A stretch of 24,320 bases of DNA from Paulinella micropora (GCA_009731375.1 BJOX01000345.1:310827-335146), one strand, 5' to 3'; counted from the first letter of the stretch, positions 1 to 12,437 are shown. The notes: generated from the letters alone by a model not told the origin. Translations and numbers: made by a program.

Positions 1-299
1 TGAGCCCGGAATAAAACCCACAGTGCTCTGTCGGTTTATACTAGACTGTCGAACAGTCTCGAAACTCCATCTGCTTACTGGGCCCTCTGTAATGGAGGTG
101 GGAGCTCGTTCTGCAAGGGGCGCTTTATGGAACGAGCCCTGGCCCCGCCTGGTACTAGGAAGCTTTGGTATTGCCTGTATCAGTCCCTTCCCTGCAAACA
201 TCACGGCTTAGCTGGGCATCGGGTTAATACTTTACCCACAGACTTCCTGGTTGACGAAATCAGAAGCTCCTTTTTTCTGACATTAGTCGATATTTCATC
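1..299 (+). mobile_element. TATC-tailed repeat element, copy 1 (5' end cut by window edge)
   Basis: This non-repetitive block matches 13466-13764 with no indels and one substitution seen by eye (C at 192, G at 13657). It ends in TCATCT and runs directly into (TATC)n. It contains a perfect 7-bp hairpin at 43-59 (AGACTGT-CGA-ACAGTCT) and an 8-bp inverted repeat at 104-111/130-137 (GCTCGTTC/GAACGAGC). Short ORFs of 60-100 codons occur on both strands, but none resembles a known protein. The multi-copy state, the constant 3' end and the microsatellite tail fit a SINE or the 3' part of a non-LTR element. I found no convincing pol III A/B boxes, so the class is inferred. Confidence 0.75.
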
Positions 300-301
300 T
301 A

Positions 302-377
<76 letters not shown>
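299..377 (+). repeat. (TATC)n microsatellite tail
   Basis: Almost perfect TATC tetranucleotide array, about 19 units, starting at the 3' end of the repeat element and ending at the first core of the composite repeat. Confidence 0.95.
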
Positions 378-1904
<1,527 letters not shown>

Positions 1905-1921
1905 TAGATAGACAGACAGAC

Positions 1922-1971
<50 letters not shown>

Positions 1972-2090
1972 GTAGATAGGTAGATAGGTAGGTAGGTAGG
2001 TAGATGGATAGATGGATAGATAGGTAGGTAGGTAGGTAGGTAGGTGGGTAGGTAGGTACGTACGTAGGTAGGTAGGTAGATGGATAGATG

Positions 2091-2148
<58 letters not shown>

Positions 2149-2170
2149 AAGATAGATGGAAAGATAGATG

Positions 2171-2211
<41 letters not shown>

Positions 2212-2264
2212 GTAGGTAGGTAGGTAGACAGGTAGATAGGTACATAGGTAGATAGGTAGATAGG

Positions 2265-2303
<39 letters not shown>

Positions 2304-2380
2304 GTAGATAGGTAGGTAGGTAGGTAGATAGGTAGGTAGATAGATATATAGGTAGGTAGGTAGGTAGGTAGATAGGTAGG
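1905..2380 (+). repeat. GATA/GGTA array
   Basis: Tetranucleotide array with blocks of GATA alternating with blocks of GGTA and occasional GGAA-type variants. It ends abruptly at 2380, where the complementary TATC orientation begins. Confidence 0.95.
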
Positions 2381-2689
<309 letters not shown>

Positions 2690-2724
2690 GGCAGCGGAGG
2701 TCGTGAAATAGATAGCTAGCTAGC

Positions 2725-2790
<66 letters not shown>

Positions 2791-2890
2791 TGATTGTGAG
2801 ATGCCGATTGTGAGGCTATAATTGGACCGATGAAAAACTATCTATCTAGATAGTGTGTCTTCGGATATGCAGAGCTGATAGACCAAACAT
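2690..2890. repeat. Short spacers, AGCT-rich patch and GATA array
   Basis: About 20 bp of unique sequence leads into a self-complementary AGCT patch (2711-2727) and a GATA array to 2790. From 2791 to 2890 there is a unique spacer with GATTGTGAG repeated twice and a palindrome CTATCTAGATAG at 2842-2853, where TATC meets GATA. No gene is visible. Confidence 0.8.
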
Positions 2891-2924
2891 ATCTAGATAG
2901 ATAGATAGATAGATAAATAGATAA

Positions 2925-3020
<96 letters not shown>

Positions 3021-3048
3021 GTAGATAGGTAGATAGGTAGATAGATAG
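2891..3048 (+). repeat. GATA array
   Basis: GATA repeat with a few GAAA and GGTA variants, flanked by unique islands. Confidence 0.95.
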
Positions 3049-3353
3049 TGTTTATCTTGGAGCGTCGCGTAGCCAAAGGCCATAGGCTTCCTACCAAGAG
3101 GCATCCTCGGCTCAGGCCCGCCTTCGCCTTCCTGGCTCCCTCATAGCCAATGGCCAGCGGTGGGATCCTCTTACCAAGCAAGAAGTGCAGCTCAAAGGAA
3201 ACACCCAACGCCAAAGCTACCCATGGTGCAGCCTTGCGAGGCAGCCGACGGGCATGTGGTGCAGTTTGCTCTAGGAGGCTTGGTCTTCATCGCCAATGTC
3301 CCGCCCCCTCGACCAATTTTTTTTTACATCGATGGGAGGGACGACCTCCGGGG
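3049..3353. other. Unique 305-bp island between GATA arrays
   Basis: Non-repetitive, GC-richer block flanked by GATA arrays in the same orientation on both sides; read on the - strand, its 3' side runs into (TATC)n. Two diverged internal copies start with TAGCCAA (near 3069 and 3145). ORFs of 60-120 codons cross it on both strands, but they run into the microsatellites and resemble nothing I recognise. It may be a retroposon fragment in the - orientation; function unknown. Confidence 0.5.
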
Positions 3354-3419
3354 ATAGACAGATAGATAGATAGATAAATAGATAAATAGATAGATAGATA
3401 GATAGATAGATAGAAAGAT

Positions 3420-3461
<42 letters not shown>

Positions 3462-3542
3462 GTAGGTAGGTAGAAAGATATATAGATAGAAAGATAGATA
3501 GATAGATAGATAGATAGGTAGGTAGGTAGGTAGATAGGTAGG

Positions 3543-3584
<42 letters not shown>

Positions 3585-3642
3585 TATAGGTAGGTAGGTA
3601 GGTAGATAGATAGGTAGGTAGGTAGGTAGGTAGGTAGGTAGG

Positions 3643-3688
<46 letters not shown>

Positions 3689-3748
3689 TAGATAGATAGA
3701 TAGATAGATAGATAGGAAGATAGATAGGTAGGTAGGTAGGTAGGTAGG

Positions 3749-3779
<31 letters not shown>

Positions 3780-3839
3780 GTAGGTAGGTAGGTAGGTAGA
3801 TAGTAGGTAGATAGGTAGGTAGGTAGGTAGGTAGGTAGG

Positions 3840-3876
<37 letters not shown>

Positions 3877-3881
3877 GGATA
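3354..3881 (+). repeat. GATA/GGTA array
   Basis: About 530 bp of GATA interrupted by at least six GGTA blocks and a few GAAA units. Confidence 0.95.
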
Positions 3882-3925
3882 ACAAAACAACAGAGCAGCC
3901 TCCAAAGCCACCTTGCAATAACAGG

Positions 3926-3979
<54 letters not shown>

Positions 3980-4001
3980 CGTAGACAGATAGAGAACAAC
4001 A

Positions 4002-4053
<52 letters not shown>

Positions 4054-4109
4054 ATTAGACCCTCTTCAAAACGCCTCATCACTCCTGTTGGAGATCTGAA
4101 CACAAAAAT
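3882..4109. repeat. Spacer, GATA array, (TC)n array, spacer
   Basis: A 42-bp unique spacer (3882-3923), a GATA array to about 3995, a (CT)n dinucleotide run at 4004-4049, then a unique spacer of about 60 bp. No coding potential. Confidence 0.85.
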
Positions 4110-4280
4110 GATTATATATATATATAATATATATATATATACATACATATATATATACATATATATAAATATATATATATATATATACATACATACATAC
4201 ATATATATATATATATGTTGTTATATATATATATATGTTGTATGTATGTATGTATATACATGTAAGTATGTATATGTAAG
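4110..4280 (+). repeat. AT / ATAC / ATGT array
   Basis: Alternating TA dinucleotide runs with ATAC and ATGT tetranucleotides. Largely self-complementary, so it could extrude as hairpins. Confidence 0.9.
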
Positions 4281-4555
4281 AAAGAAAAATAGTTAGAACA
4301 CTATCAAATATCAAACAAATAACAAACAAACAAACAAACAAAACAAACAAAGAAAGAATCAAGTAAATTCCAACTCTAACGACACACAACACACACACAC
4401 ACGAATCGATAACAGAAACGAGACACACACATACACACACACACACACAACTACACACAAAGAGATATATACATATACACACGCACAAACACAGCATTCA
4501 AATAAGTAAATAAGTAAGCAAGCATCAAACAAACAAGCAAACAAGCAAACAAGCT
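4281..4555 (+). repeat. AAAC-rich and CA-rich low-complexity stretch
   Basis: Contains (CAAA)n, (CA)n, AAGT and AAGC patches with short unique interruptions. No gene. Confidence 0.8.
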
Positions 4556-4565
4556 AATAAGCTAA

Positions 4566-4640
<75 letters not shown>

Positions 4641-4669
4641 GTAAATAAATAAGTAAATAAATAAATGAA

Positions 4670-4720
<51 letters not shown>

Positions 4721-4777
4721 ATATATAAGTACATAAGTACATAAATACATAAACACATAAATACATAAATACATAAA

Positions 4778-4821
<44 letters not shown>

Positions 4822-4878
4822 ACAAATAAACAAACAAATGAATAAATTTAATAAATAAATAAACAAACAAGCAAATAA

Positions 4879-4960
<82 letters not shown>

Positions 4961-5065
4961 GTAAATAAGCGAATAAGTAAATAAGTAAATGAATAAATAA
5001 ATAAATGAATAAATATATAAACAAATAAACAAACAAATAAATAAATAAATAAATAAATAAATGAA

Positions 5066-5112
<47 letters not shown>

Positions 5113-5181
5113 ATCAGTAAATAAGAAAGCAAGCAAGTACATAAATAAATAAATAAATAAACAAACAAATAAATAAATGAA

Positions 5182-5216
<35 letters not shown>

Positions 5217-5229
5217 ATACATACATACA

Positions 5230-5260
<31 letters not shown>

Positions 5261-5313
5261 ATGAATAAATGAATAAATGAATAAATGAATAAATGAATAA
5301 ATGAATAAATGAA

Positions 5314-5348
<35 letters not shown>
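4556..5348 (+). repeat. (AAAT)n array
   Basis: About 790 bp of AAAT tetranucleotide with AAAC, AAGT, ATAC and GAAT variants. A late section near 5260-5315 has a higher-order period of eight (AAATGAAT). Confidence 0.95.
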
Positions 5349-5474
5349 AATCAAATCAATGAATAAAAATGAAACAAAGAAATAAATATAAATATATAGA
5401 TAAGGAATAGGAGGAACATACACAGTAACGATTCTTGACATCTTCTTTTTCGAGGGAGTACCCTCTAGATTGTC
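5349..5474. other. AT-rich unique spacer
   Basis: Short non-repetitive spacer. It has a small hairpin (GAGGG-AGTA-CCCTC, 5452-5465). No gene or promoter can be supported. Confidence 0.6.
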
Positions 5475-5514
<40 letters not shown>

Positions 5515-5530
5515 AAAGAGAGAGAGAGAG

Positions 5531-5563
<33 letters not shown>

Positions 5564-5678
5564 TAGAGAGAGAGGAAGAAGAAGAAGAAGAAGAAGAAGA
5601 AGAAGAAGAAGAAGAAGAAGAAGAAGAAGAAGAAAAGAAGAAGAAGAAGAAAAAGAAGAAGAGGAGGAGGAGGAGGAG

Positions 5679-5711
<33 letters not shown>

Positions 5712-6561
5712 GAGGAGGAGGAGGAGGAGGAGGAGGAGGAGGAGGAGAAGAAGATGATGAAGAAGAAGAAGAAGAAGAAGAAGAAGAAGAAGAAGAAGAA
5801 GAAGAAGAAGAAGAAGAAGAAGATGATGATGATGATGATGATGAAGAGAAAGAAGAGAAAGAAGAGAAAAAGAAGAAGACGAAGAAGAAGAAGAAGAAGA
5901 AGAAGAAGAAGAAGAAGAAGAAGAAGAAGAAGAAGAAGAAGAAGAAGAAGAAGAAGAAGACAAAGACGAAGACGAAGACGAAGACGAAGACGAAGACGAA
6001 GACGAAAACAAAGACGAAGACGACGAAGACGAAGACGAAGACGAAGACGAGACGACGACGAAGAATAAGATGAAGACGAAGACGAACACGAAGACAAAGA
6101 CAAAGACGAAGACGAAGACGAAGAAGAAGAAGAAGAAGAAGAAGAAGAAGAAGAAGAAGAAGAAGAAGAAGAAGAAGAAGAAGAAGAAAAAGAAGAAGAA
6201 GAAGAAGAAGGAGAAGGAGAAGGAGAAGGAGAAGGAGACGGAGAAGGAGAAGAAGAAGGAGAAGAAGAAGAAGAAGAAGAAGGAGGAGGAGGAGGAGGAG
6301 GAGGAGAAGAAGGAGGAGGAGGAAAAGAAGAAGAAGAAAAAGAAGAAGAAGAAGAAGAAGAAGAAGGAGAAGAAGAAGAAGAAGAAGAAGAAGAAGAAGA
6401 AGAAGAAGAAAAAGGAAAGGAAAAAGAAAAAGAAGGAGAAGGAGAAGAAGAAGAAGAAGAAGAAGAAGAAGAAGAAGAAGAAGAAGAAGAAGAAGAAAAA
6501 GACGAAAAAGAAGAAGAAGAAGAAGAAGAAGAAGAAGAAGAAGGAGAAGGAGAAGGAGAAG

Positions 6562-6593
<32 letters not shown>

Positions 6594-6655
6594 GAAGAAA
6601 TAGAAGAAGTAGAAGAAGAAGAAGAAGAAGAAGAAGAAGAAGAAGAGAGGAGGAG
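5475..6655 (+). repeat. 1.2-kb purine tract (GA, GAA, GGA, GACGAA)
   Basis: Almost all A and G on the + strand: (GA)n, (GAA)n, (GGA)n, (GAAGAC)n near 5960-6120 and (GAAGGA)n patches, interrupted by a GATA patch and a short GATGAT patch. Long Lys/Glu/Arg or Ser/Leu reading frames arise from the triplet repeat and are not genes. Confidence 0.95.
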
Positions 6656-6835
<180 letters not shown>

Positions 6836-6995
6836 NNNNNNNNNNNNNNNNNNNNNNNNNNNNNNNNNNNNNNNNNNNNNNNNNNNNNNNNNNNNNNNNN
6901 NNNNNNNNNNNNNNNNNNNNNNNNNNNNNNNNNNNNNNNNNNNNNNNNNNNNNNNNNNNNNNNNNNNNNNNNNNNNNNNNNNNNNNNNNNNNNNN
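6836..6995. other. Assembly gap (160 N)
   Basis: Run of N between a (GA)n array and a poly-G run. Confidence 1.
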
Positions 6996-7020
6996 GGGGG
7001 GGGGGGGGGGGGGGGGGGGG
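6996..7020 (+). repeat. Poly-G run of 25 bases
   Basis: Uninterrupted G homopolymer at the gap edge. It may be real or a sequencing artefact. Confidence 0.9.
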
Positions 7021-7135
7021 AGACAGAGAGAGAGAGTTTTACTTTTACTATCACGTTCATGAGCAGAAACTGCCGTGGCCGTTTTATTATCCTCTTGTTG
7101 ACTCTATGTATGTCAGCAAGTTATATATGCAAAGA
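7021..7135. other. Unique spacer
   Basis: About 100 bp of non-repetitive sequence between GA repeats and an AGG/AGC array. No conserved coding frame or RNA fold recognised. Confidence 0.6.
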
Positions 7136-7375
7136 AGGCGGAGGAGGAGGAGAGGAGGAGAAAGAGGAGCAGCAGCAGAAGCAGAAGCAGCAGCAGCAGC
7201 AGCAGCAGAAGCAGAAGCAGAAGAAGAAGCAGAAGAAGAAGAAGAAGAAGAAGAAGAAGAAGAAGAAGAAGAAGAAGAAGCAGAAGGAGAAGAAGCAGAA
7301 GAAGAAGAAGAAGAAGAAGAAGAAGAAGAAGAAGAAGAAGAAGAAGAAGAAGAAGAAGAAGAAAGAGCAGAAGAA
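7136..7375 (+). repeat. GGA / AGC / GAA triplet arrays
   Basis: Triplet repeats moving from GGA through AGC/AGA mixtures into a long GAA run. Confidence 0.95.
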
Positions 7376-7577
7376 AAATAGGGAAAACAGGAAGAGAAGG
7401 GAACCATGGACAGAAGTAAAGCAGGAAAATTAGGAAAGGAAGAAAAAAGTGGTGAGACAGAGCAGAGGACTAATGTAAGAAGAACGAATAAGGAGAAAGC
7501 GGAGCTGCCCGAGTAAGGATAATTTTAGGTTTATTAGTTTTGAAAGGGGGGAAGGAAGGAAAACAGAAGAAGAATAG
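7376..7577. other. Purine-rich spacer
   Basis: About 200 bp of A/G-rich sequence of low but not simple complexity. No gene seen. It leads into the two-hairpin element. Confidence 0.5.
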
Positions 7578-7719
7578 TATATTATGCGGCTAGCCAACAA
7601 ATTTGACGTGTTTTGCGGGCGAGCCGGGCCGGCGAGCCCGCAAAACGCGTCGAATTTGGCGCGCCGCATGTGTAGTTTTATCGGCAACTTGACCACATTT
7701 TGTGGAGGTGACCGATAAA
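7578..7719 (+). mobile_element. Two-hairpin repeat element, copy A
   Basis: First stem: left arm 7599-7620, right arm 7636-7657, 15-nt GC-rich loop; 20 of 22 pairs are Watson-Crick and the other two are G-T wobbles. An outer 7-bp match (ATGCGGC at 7584-7590, GCCGCAT at 7663-7669) extends it. Second stem: TTTATCGG (7677-7684) with CCGATAAA (7712-7719), plus an inner CCAC/GTGG pair. Copies B (12438) and C (22897, inverted) share the layout. This is a small foldback or MITE-like repeat, or an RNA-derived element. I see no protein and know of no matching family. Confidence 0.8.
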
Positions 7720-7816
7720 TATAAAAACAAGCAGAAAGAAGAATGTACAATGTACTGGAGCTGCAGGGCTGAAGACAATGTTGCAAAGGGACGAAAAAGA
7801 AACAAAAGAAAATAAG
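7720..7816. other. Unique spacer
   Basis: About 100 bp of mixed A-rich sequence after the hairpin element. Nothing recognisable. Confidence 0.5.
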
Positions 7817-7990
7817 AGGAAGGAAAGAAAGGGGAAGGACGAACGAACCGGGGCTGCTCGGGTAAAAAGAAGAAAAGAAAAGAAAATGAAAGGAAGGAAA
7901 GACAGGAGAAGGAAGAACGAACCGGGGTTGCTCGGGTGAAAAGAAGAAAAGAAAAGAAAATGAAAGAAAGGAAAGACTGGAAAATGAAAG
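7817..7990 (+). repeat. 74-bp tandem repeat (about 2.2 copies)
   Basis: The motif ACGAACCGGGG followed by CTGCTCGGGT or TTGCTCGGGT occurs at 7843 and 7917, 74 bp apart. The AAGAAAAGAAAAGAAAATGA flank repeats with it and a partial third unit follows. A minisatellite in purine-rich context. Confidence 0.75.
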
Positions 7991-8110
7991 GAAGGAAAAC
8001 AAACAAACAAACAAACAAACAAACAAACAAACAACAACAACAGCAACAACAACAGCAACAACAACAGCAACAACAGCAACAAAAAAAAAAGAAAAAAAAA
8101 AAAAAAAAGG

Positions 8111-8142
<32 letters not shown>

Positions 8143-8153
8143 AAAACAAAAAA
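7991..8153 (+). repeat. AAAC, AAC/AGC and poly-A runs
   Basis: Contains (CAAA)n, then (CAA)n with CAG units, then an A run broken by single G or C bases up to the gap. Confidence 0.95.
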
Positions 8154-8652
8154 NNNNNNNNNNNNNNNNNNNNNNNNNNNNNNNNNNNNNNNNNNNNNNN
8201 NNNNNNNNNNNNNNNNNNNNNNNNNNNNNNNNNNNNNNNNNNNNNNNNNNNNNNNNNNNNNNNNNNNNNNNNNNNNNNNNNNNNNNNNNNNNNNNNNNNN
8301 NNNNNNNNNNNNNNNNNNNNNNNNNNNNNNNNNNNNNNNNNNNNNNNNNNNNNNNNNNNNNNNNNNNNNNNNNNNNNNNNNNNNNNNNNNNNNNNNNNNN
8401 NNNNNNNNNNNNNNNNNNNNNNNNNNNNNNNNNNNNNNNNNNNNNNNNNNNNNNNNNNNNNNNNNNNNNNNNNNNNNNNNNNNNNNNNNNNNNNNNNNNN
8501 NNNNNNNNNNNNNNNNNNNNNNNNNNNNNNNNNNNNNNNNNNNNNNNNNNNNNNNNNNNNNNNNNNNNNNNNNNNNNNNNNNNNNNNNNNNNNNNNNNNN
8601 NNNNNNNNNNNNNNNNNNNNNNNNNNNNNNNNNNNNNNNNNNNNNNNNNNNN
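8154..8652. other. Assembly gap (499 N)
   Basis: N run bounded by A-rich homopolymer on both sides. Confidence 1.
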
Positions 8653-8683
<31 letters not shown>

Positions 8684-8857
8684 ACATCATATGGACAAGA
8701 AAAAAACAAACAAAAAAACAAAACAAAAAAAAAACAAAAACAAAAAAAAAACGAAACAGCAATAAAAAACAACATATAAGAAAAACAATAAAGAGCAAGG
8801 AAAGCAAACAGGAACAATGAATACCAACGATAAGGGCAACAGTGACGCAAAACCAAC
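8653..8857 (+). repeat. Poly-A and A-rich low-complexity stretch
   Basis: A 29-base A run, then irregular AAAC-rich sequence and about 90 bp of A-rich unique sequence. No gene. Confidence 0.8.
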
Positions 8858-8924
<67 letters not shown>

Positions 8925-9005
8925 TATAGATAGATAGATAGATCGATAGATAGATAGATAGATAGATGGATAGATGGATAGATAGATAGATAGATAGATA
9001 GATAA
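8858..9005 (+). repeat. GATA array
   Basis: GATA tetranucleotide with isolated GATC and GGAT variants. Confidence 0.95.
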
Positions 9006-9372
9006 CTAGACAACCGCAACAACAAGCAAGCCATCAAGAAGAAGAAGAAGAAGAAGAACAACAACAACAACAACAACAGGAACAAGAACAAGAACGAGAA
9101 CAATAACAAGAACGAGAAAAAGAAGGAACAAGAAGAGGAACAGGAACAAGAACAAGAACAAGAACAAGAACAAGAACAAGAAGAGGAAGAGGAAGAACAA
9201 GAACAAGAACAGGAACACGAACAAGAACGAGAACAAGAAACAGGAAGAAGAAGAACAAGAACAAGAACAAGAACAAGAACAAGAAGAAGAAGAAGAAGAA
9301 GAAGAACAAGAACAAAGAAACAAGAACATCATCACAAACAACGACATACAGACTGTCATGTCAGTGTGTGCG
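9006..9372 (+). repeat. GAA / AAC / GAACAA arrays and short spacer
   Basis: GAA and AAC triplets, then a hexanucleotide GAACAA array with GAGGAA patches, ending in about 40 bp of unique sequence at 9331-9372. Confidence 0.9.
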
Positions 9373-9605
9373 AAGCGGAAGGAGAAGGGGAAGGGGAAGG
9401 GGAAGGGAAGGGAAGGGGGAAGGGGGAAGGGGAAGAGGAAGGGGGAAGAGGAACGGGAAGAGGAAGGGGAAGAGGAAAGGGAAGAGGAAGAAGAAATGGA
9501 GGAAGAGGAAGAGGAAGAGGAAGGGGAAGAGGAAGGGGAAGAGGAAGGGGAAGGGGAAGGGGAAGGGGAAGAGGAAGAGGACGAGGAAGAGGAAGAGGAA
9601 GAGGA
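9373..9605 (+). repeat. (GGGGAA)n / (GAGGAA)n hexanucleotide array, left part
   Basis: Pure purine array of GGGGAA, GGGAA and GAGGAA units. Runs of four or five G separated by AA are strong G-quadruplex candidates. It is interrupted by a gap and resumes after it. Confidence 0.95.
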
Positions 9606-9969
9606 NNNNNNNNNNNNNNNNNNNNNNNNNNNNNNNNNNNNNNNNNNNNNNNNNNNNNNNNNNNNNNNNNNNNNNNNNNNNNNNNNNNNNNNNNNNNNNN
9701 NNNNNNNNNNNNNNNNNNNNNNNNNNNNNNNNNNNNNNNNNNNNNNNNNNNNNNNNNNNNNNNNNNNNNNNNNNNNNNNNNNNNNNNNNNNNNNNNNNNN
9801 NNNNNNNNNNNNNNNNNNNNNNNNNNNNNNNNNNNNNNNNNNNNNNNNNNNNNNNNNNNNNNNNNNNNNNNNNNNNNNNNNNNNNNNNNNNNNNNNNNNN
9901 NNNNNNNNNNNNNNNNNNNNNNNNNNNNNNNNNNNNNNNNNNNNNNNNNNNNNNNNNNNNNNNNNNNNN
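9606..9969. other. Assembly gap (364 N)
   Basis: N run inside the GGGGAA/GAGGAA array. Confidence 1.
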
Positions 9970-10100
9970 GGAAGGGGAAGGGGAAGGGGAAGGGGAAGGG
10001 GAAGGGGAAGGGGAAGAGGAAGAGGAAGAGGAAGGGGAAGAGGAAGAGGAAGGGGAAGGGGAAGGGGAAGAGGAAGAGGAAGAGGAAGAGGAAGGGGAAG
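9970..10100 (+). repeat. (GGGGAA)n array, right part
   Basis: About eight consecutive GGGGAA units, then mixed GAGGAA/GGGGAA units. Confidence 0.95.
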
Positions 10101-10232
10101 TATGAGTAAGAGTAGAGTGACTAGAGTAAGTAGAGTAAGAGAAGCATTAATTGGACCTCTTTCATGCCGTGTGTTGGCGATCTTACTGGTAAGCCAGTTG
10201 GCAAAACTGACGGATTTATCTCCCAACCCTCC
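10101..10232. other. Unique spacer
   Basis: About 130 bp between the hexanucleotide and GTAA arrays, with several GAGTAAGAGTA-type half-repeats at its start. No recognised gene. Confidence 0.6.
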
Positions 10233-10271
<39 letters not shown>

Positions 10272-10542
10272 GGTAGGTAATAAGTAAGTCAAAAATCAGT
10301 AAGTCAGTAAGTCAGCAAATAAGTAACAAAGTAAGTAAGTAGGTAAGTAAGTAAGTAATTAAGTAGGTAAGTAAGTAAGTAAGTAAGTCAGCAAGTAAGT
10401 AACTAAGTAACTGAGTAAGTAAGTAAGTAGGTAAGTAGGTAAGTAAGTAAGTAAGTAAGTAAGTAAGTCAGTAAGTCAGTAAGTCAGTAAGTCAGCAAGT
10501 AAGTAAGTTACTAAGTAACTAAGAAAGTAAGTAAGTAAGTAG

Positions 10543-10573
<31 letters not shown>

Positions 10574-10675
10574 GGTATGTAGGTAAGTAAGTAGGTAAGT
10601 AAGTAAGTAAGTAAGTAAGTCAGTCAGTCAGTCAGTAAGTAAGTCAGTCAGTCAGCAAGTAAGTAACTAAGTAAA

Positions 10676-10720
<45 letters not shown>

Positions 10721-10792
10721 CAGTCAGTAAGTCAGTAAGTCAGCAAGTAAGTAAAAGTAACTAAGTAAGTAAGTAAGTAGGTAAGTAAGTAG

Positions 10793-10827
<35 letters not shown>

Positions 10828-10876
10828 GGTAAGTAAGTAGGTAAGTAAGTAAGTCAGTAAGTCAGTAAGTAAGTAG

Positions 10877-10907
<31 letters not shown>

Positions 10908-10927
10908 GGTAGGTAGGTAAGTAAGTA

Positions 10928-10972
<45 letters not shown>

Positions 10973-10997
10973 CTAAGTAAGTAAGTAGGTAAGTAAG

Positions 10998-11029
<32 letters not shown>

Positions 11030-11033
11030 CAGC

Positions 11034-11082
<49 letters not shown>

Positions 11083-11083
11083 G

Positions 11084-11114
<31 letters not shown>

Positions 11115-11219
11115 GGTAAGTAAGTAAGTAAGTAAGTAAGTAGGTAGGTAAGTAAGTAGGTAAGTAAGTAAGTAAGTACGTAAGTACGTAAGTAAGTAAG
11201 TAAGTAGGTAAGTAAGTAG

Positions 11220-11254
<35 letters not shown>

Positions 11255-11331
11255 GATAAGTAAGTAAGTAAGTAGGTAAGTAAGTAGGTAAGTAAGTAGG
11301 TAAGTAAGTAAGTAAGTAGGTAAGTAAGTAG

Positions 11332-11382
<51 letters not shown>

Positions 11383-11398
11383 GGTAAGTAAGTAGGTA

Positions 11399-11435
<37 letters not shown>

Positions 11436-11587
11436 GGTAGGTAAGTAAGTAGATGAGTAAGTAAGTAAGTAGGTAAACAAGTAGGTAAGTAAGTAAGTAA
11501 GTAGGTAAGTAAGTAGGTAAGTAAATAAGTAGGTAGGTAAGTAAGTAAGTAAGTAAGTAGATGAGTAAGTAAGTAAGTAGGTAAGTC

Positions 11588-11627
<40 letters not shown>
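10233..11627 (+). repeat. 1.4-kb (GTAA)n array
   Basis: GTAA tetranucleotide with GTAG, GTCA and CTAA variants. The phrase TCAGCAA recurs at 10312, 10388, 10492, 10652, 10740 and 11029, mostly in a similar setting, which shows an irregular higher-order structure from block duplication. Long Leu-Thr-Tyr frames on the - strand are repeat artefacts. Confidence 0.95.
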
Positions 11628-11665
11628 CCTTGCGTCTTTTCGTCTCCTCCTGGCACTGCGCAAGG
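11628..11665. other. 38-bp unique island bounded by an inverted repeat
   Basis: The unique stretch between the GTAA and GAAA arrays begins with CCTTGCG (11628-11634) and ends with CGCAAGG (11659-11665), a perfect 7-bp inverted repeat around a pyrimidine-rich loop. Confidence 0.7.
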
Positions 11666-11666
11666 A

Positions 11667-11706
<40 letters not shown>

Positions 11707-11808
11707 AGGAAGGAAGGAAGGAAGGAAGGAAGGAAGGAAGGAAGAAGAAGAAGAAGAAGAAGAAGAAGAAGAAGAAGAAGAAGAAGAAGAAGAAGAAGAA
11801 GAAGAGGA

Positions 11809-11847
<39 letters not shown>

Positions 11848-11914
11848 AGAAGAAGAAGAAGAAGAAGAAGAAGAAGAAGAAGAAGAAGAAGAAGAAGAAG
11901 AAGAAGAAGAAGAA
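11666..11914 (+). repeat. GAAA, GGAA and GAA arrays
   Basis: Three successive purine arrays with sharp transitions: GAAA, GGAA, then GAA with a few GAG units. Confidence 0.95.
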
Positions 11915-12141
11915 TACCATCATGGATCATCAGTAACAACATCAACAATAACACAAATAAGAACAGTAATAATAATAATAATAATAGTAATAACAATAAC
12001 AACAAGAACAACAACAACAGCAGCAGCAGCAGCAGCAACAAGAACAAGAACAAGAACAAGAACAAGGACAAGAACAAGAACAAGAACAAGAACAAGAACA
12101 ACGACAACACCACCACCACCACCACCACCACCACCAACAGC

Positions 12142-12172
<31 letters not shown>

Positions 12173-12179
12173 CCACAAT

Positions 12180-12219
<40 letters not shown>

Positions 12220-12354
12220 CCAACAACAACAACAACAACAACAACACCACCACCACCAACAACAACAACGACAAAGAACAACAACAACGACAACAACAAC
12301 AACAACGACAACACCAACAACAAGAACAACAACAACAACAACAACAACAACGAT
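11915..12354 (+). repeat. AAC / AAT / GAACAA / ACC triplet arrays
   Basis: A short unique start, then AAT and AAC triplets, AGC, the hexamer GAACAA, an ACC block near 12105-12134 and a long AAC run with ACG and ACC variants. Confidence 0.95.
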
Positions 12355-12437
12355 TCCCTAGGTAGCAATGACAAGGGAGAACGAGATCTCCTCCAAACTA
12401 AGATAAACCTGTCATCATCGTCATGATATTATACTGC
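12355..12437. other. Unique spacer
   Basis: About 80 bp of non-repetitive sequence leading into hairpin copy B. No gene. Confidence 0.6.

Noticed and set aside
7599-7657. Rho-independent terminator or bacterial regulatory hairpin
   Set aside because: Eukaryotic context, repeated in both orientations, with no adjacent gene.
10854-12374. Leu-Leu-Thr-Tyr and poly-Leu/Val ORFs on the - strand
   Set aside because: Translations of GTAA, GAA and AAC arrays.
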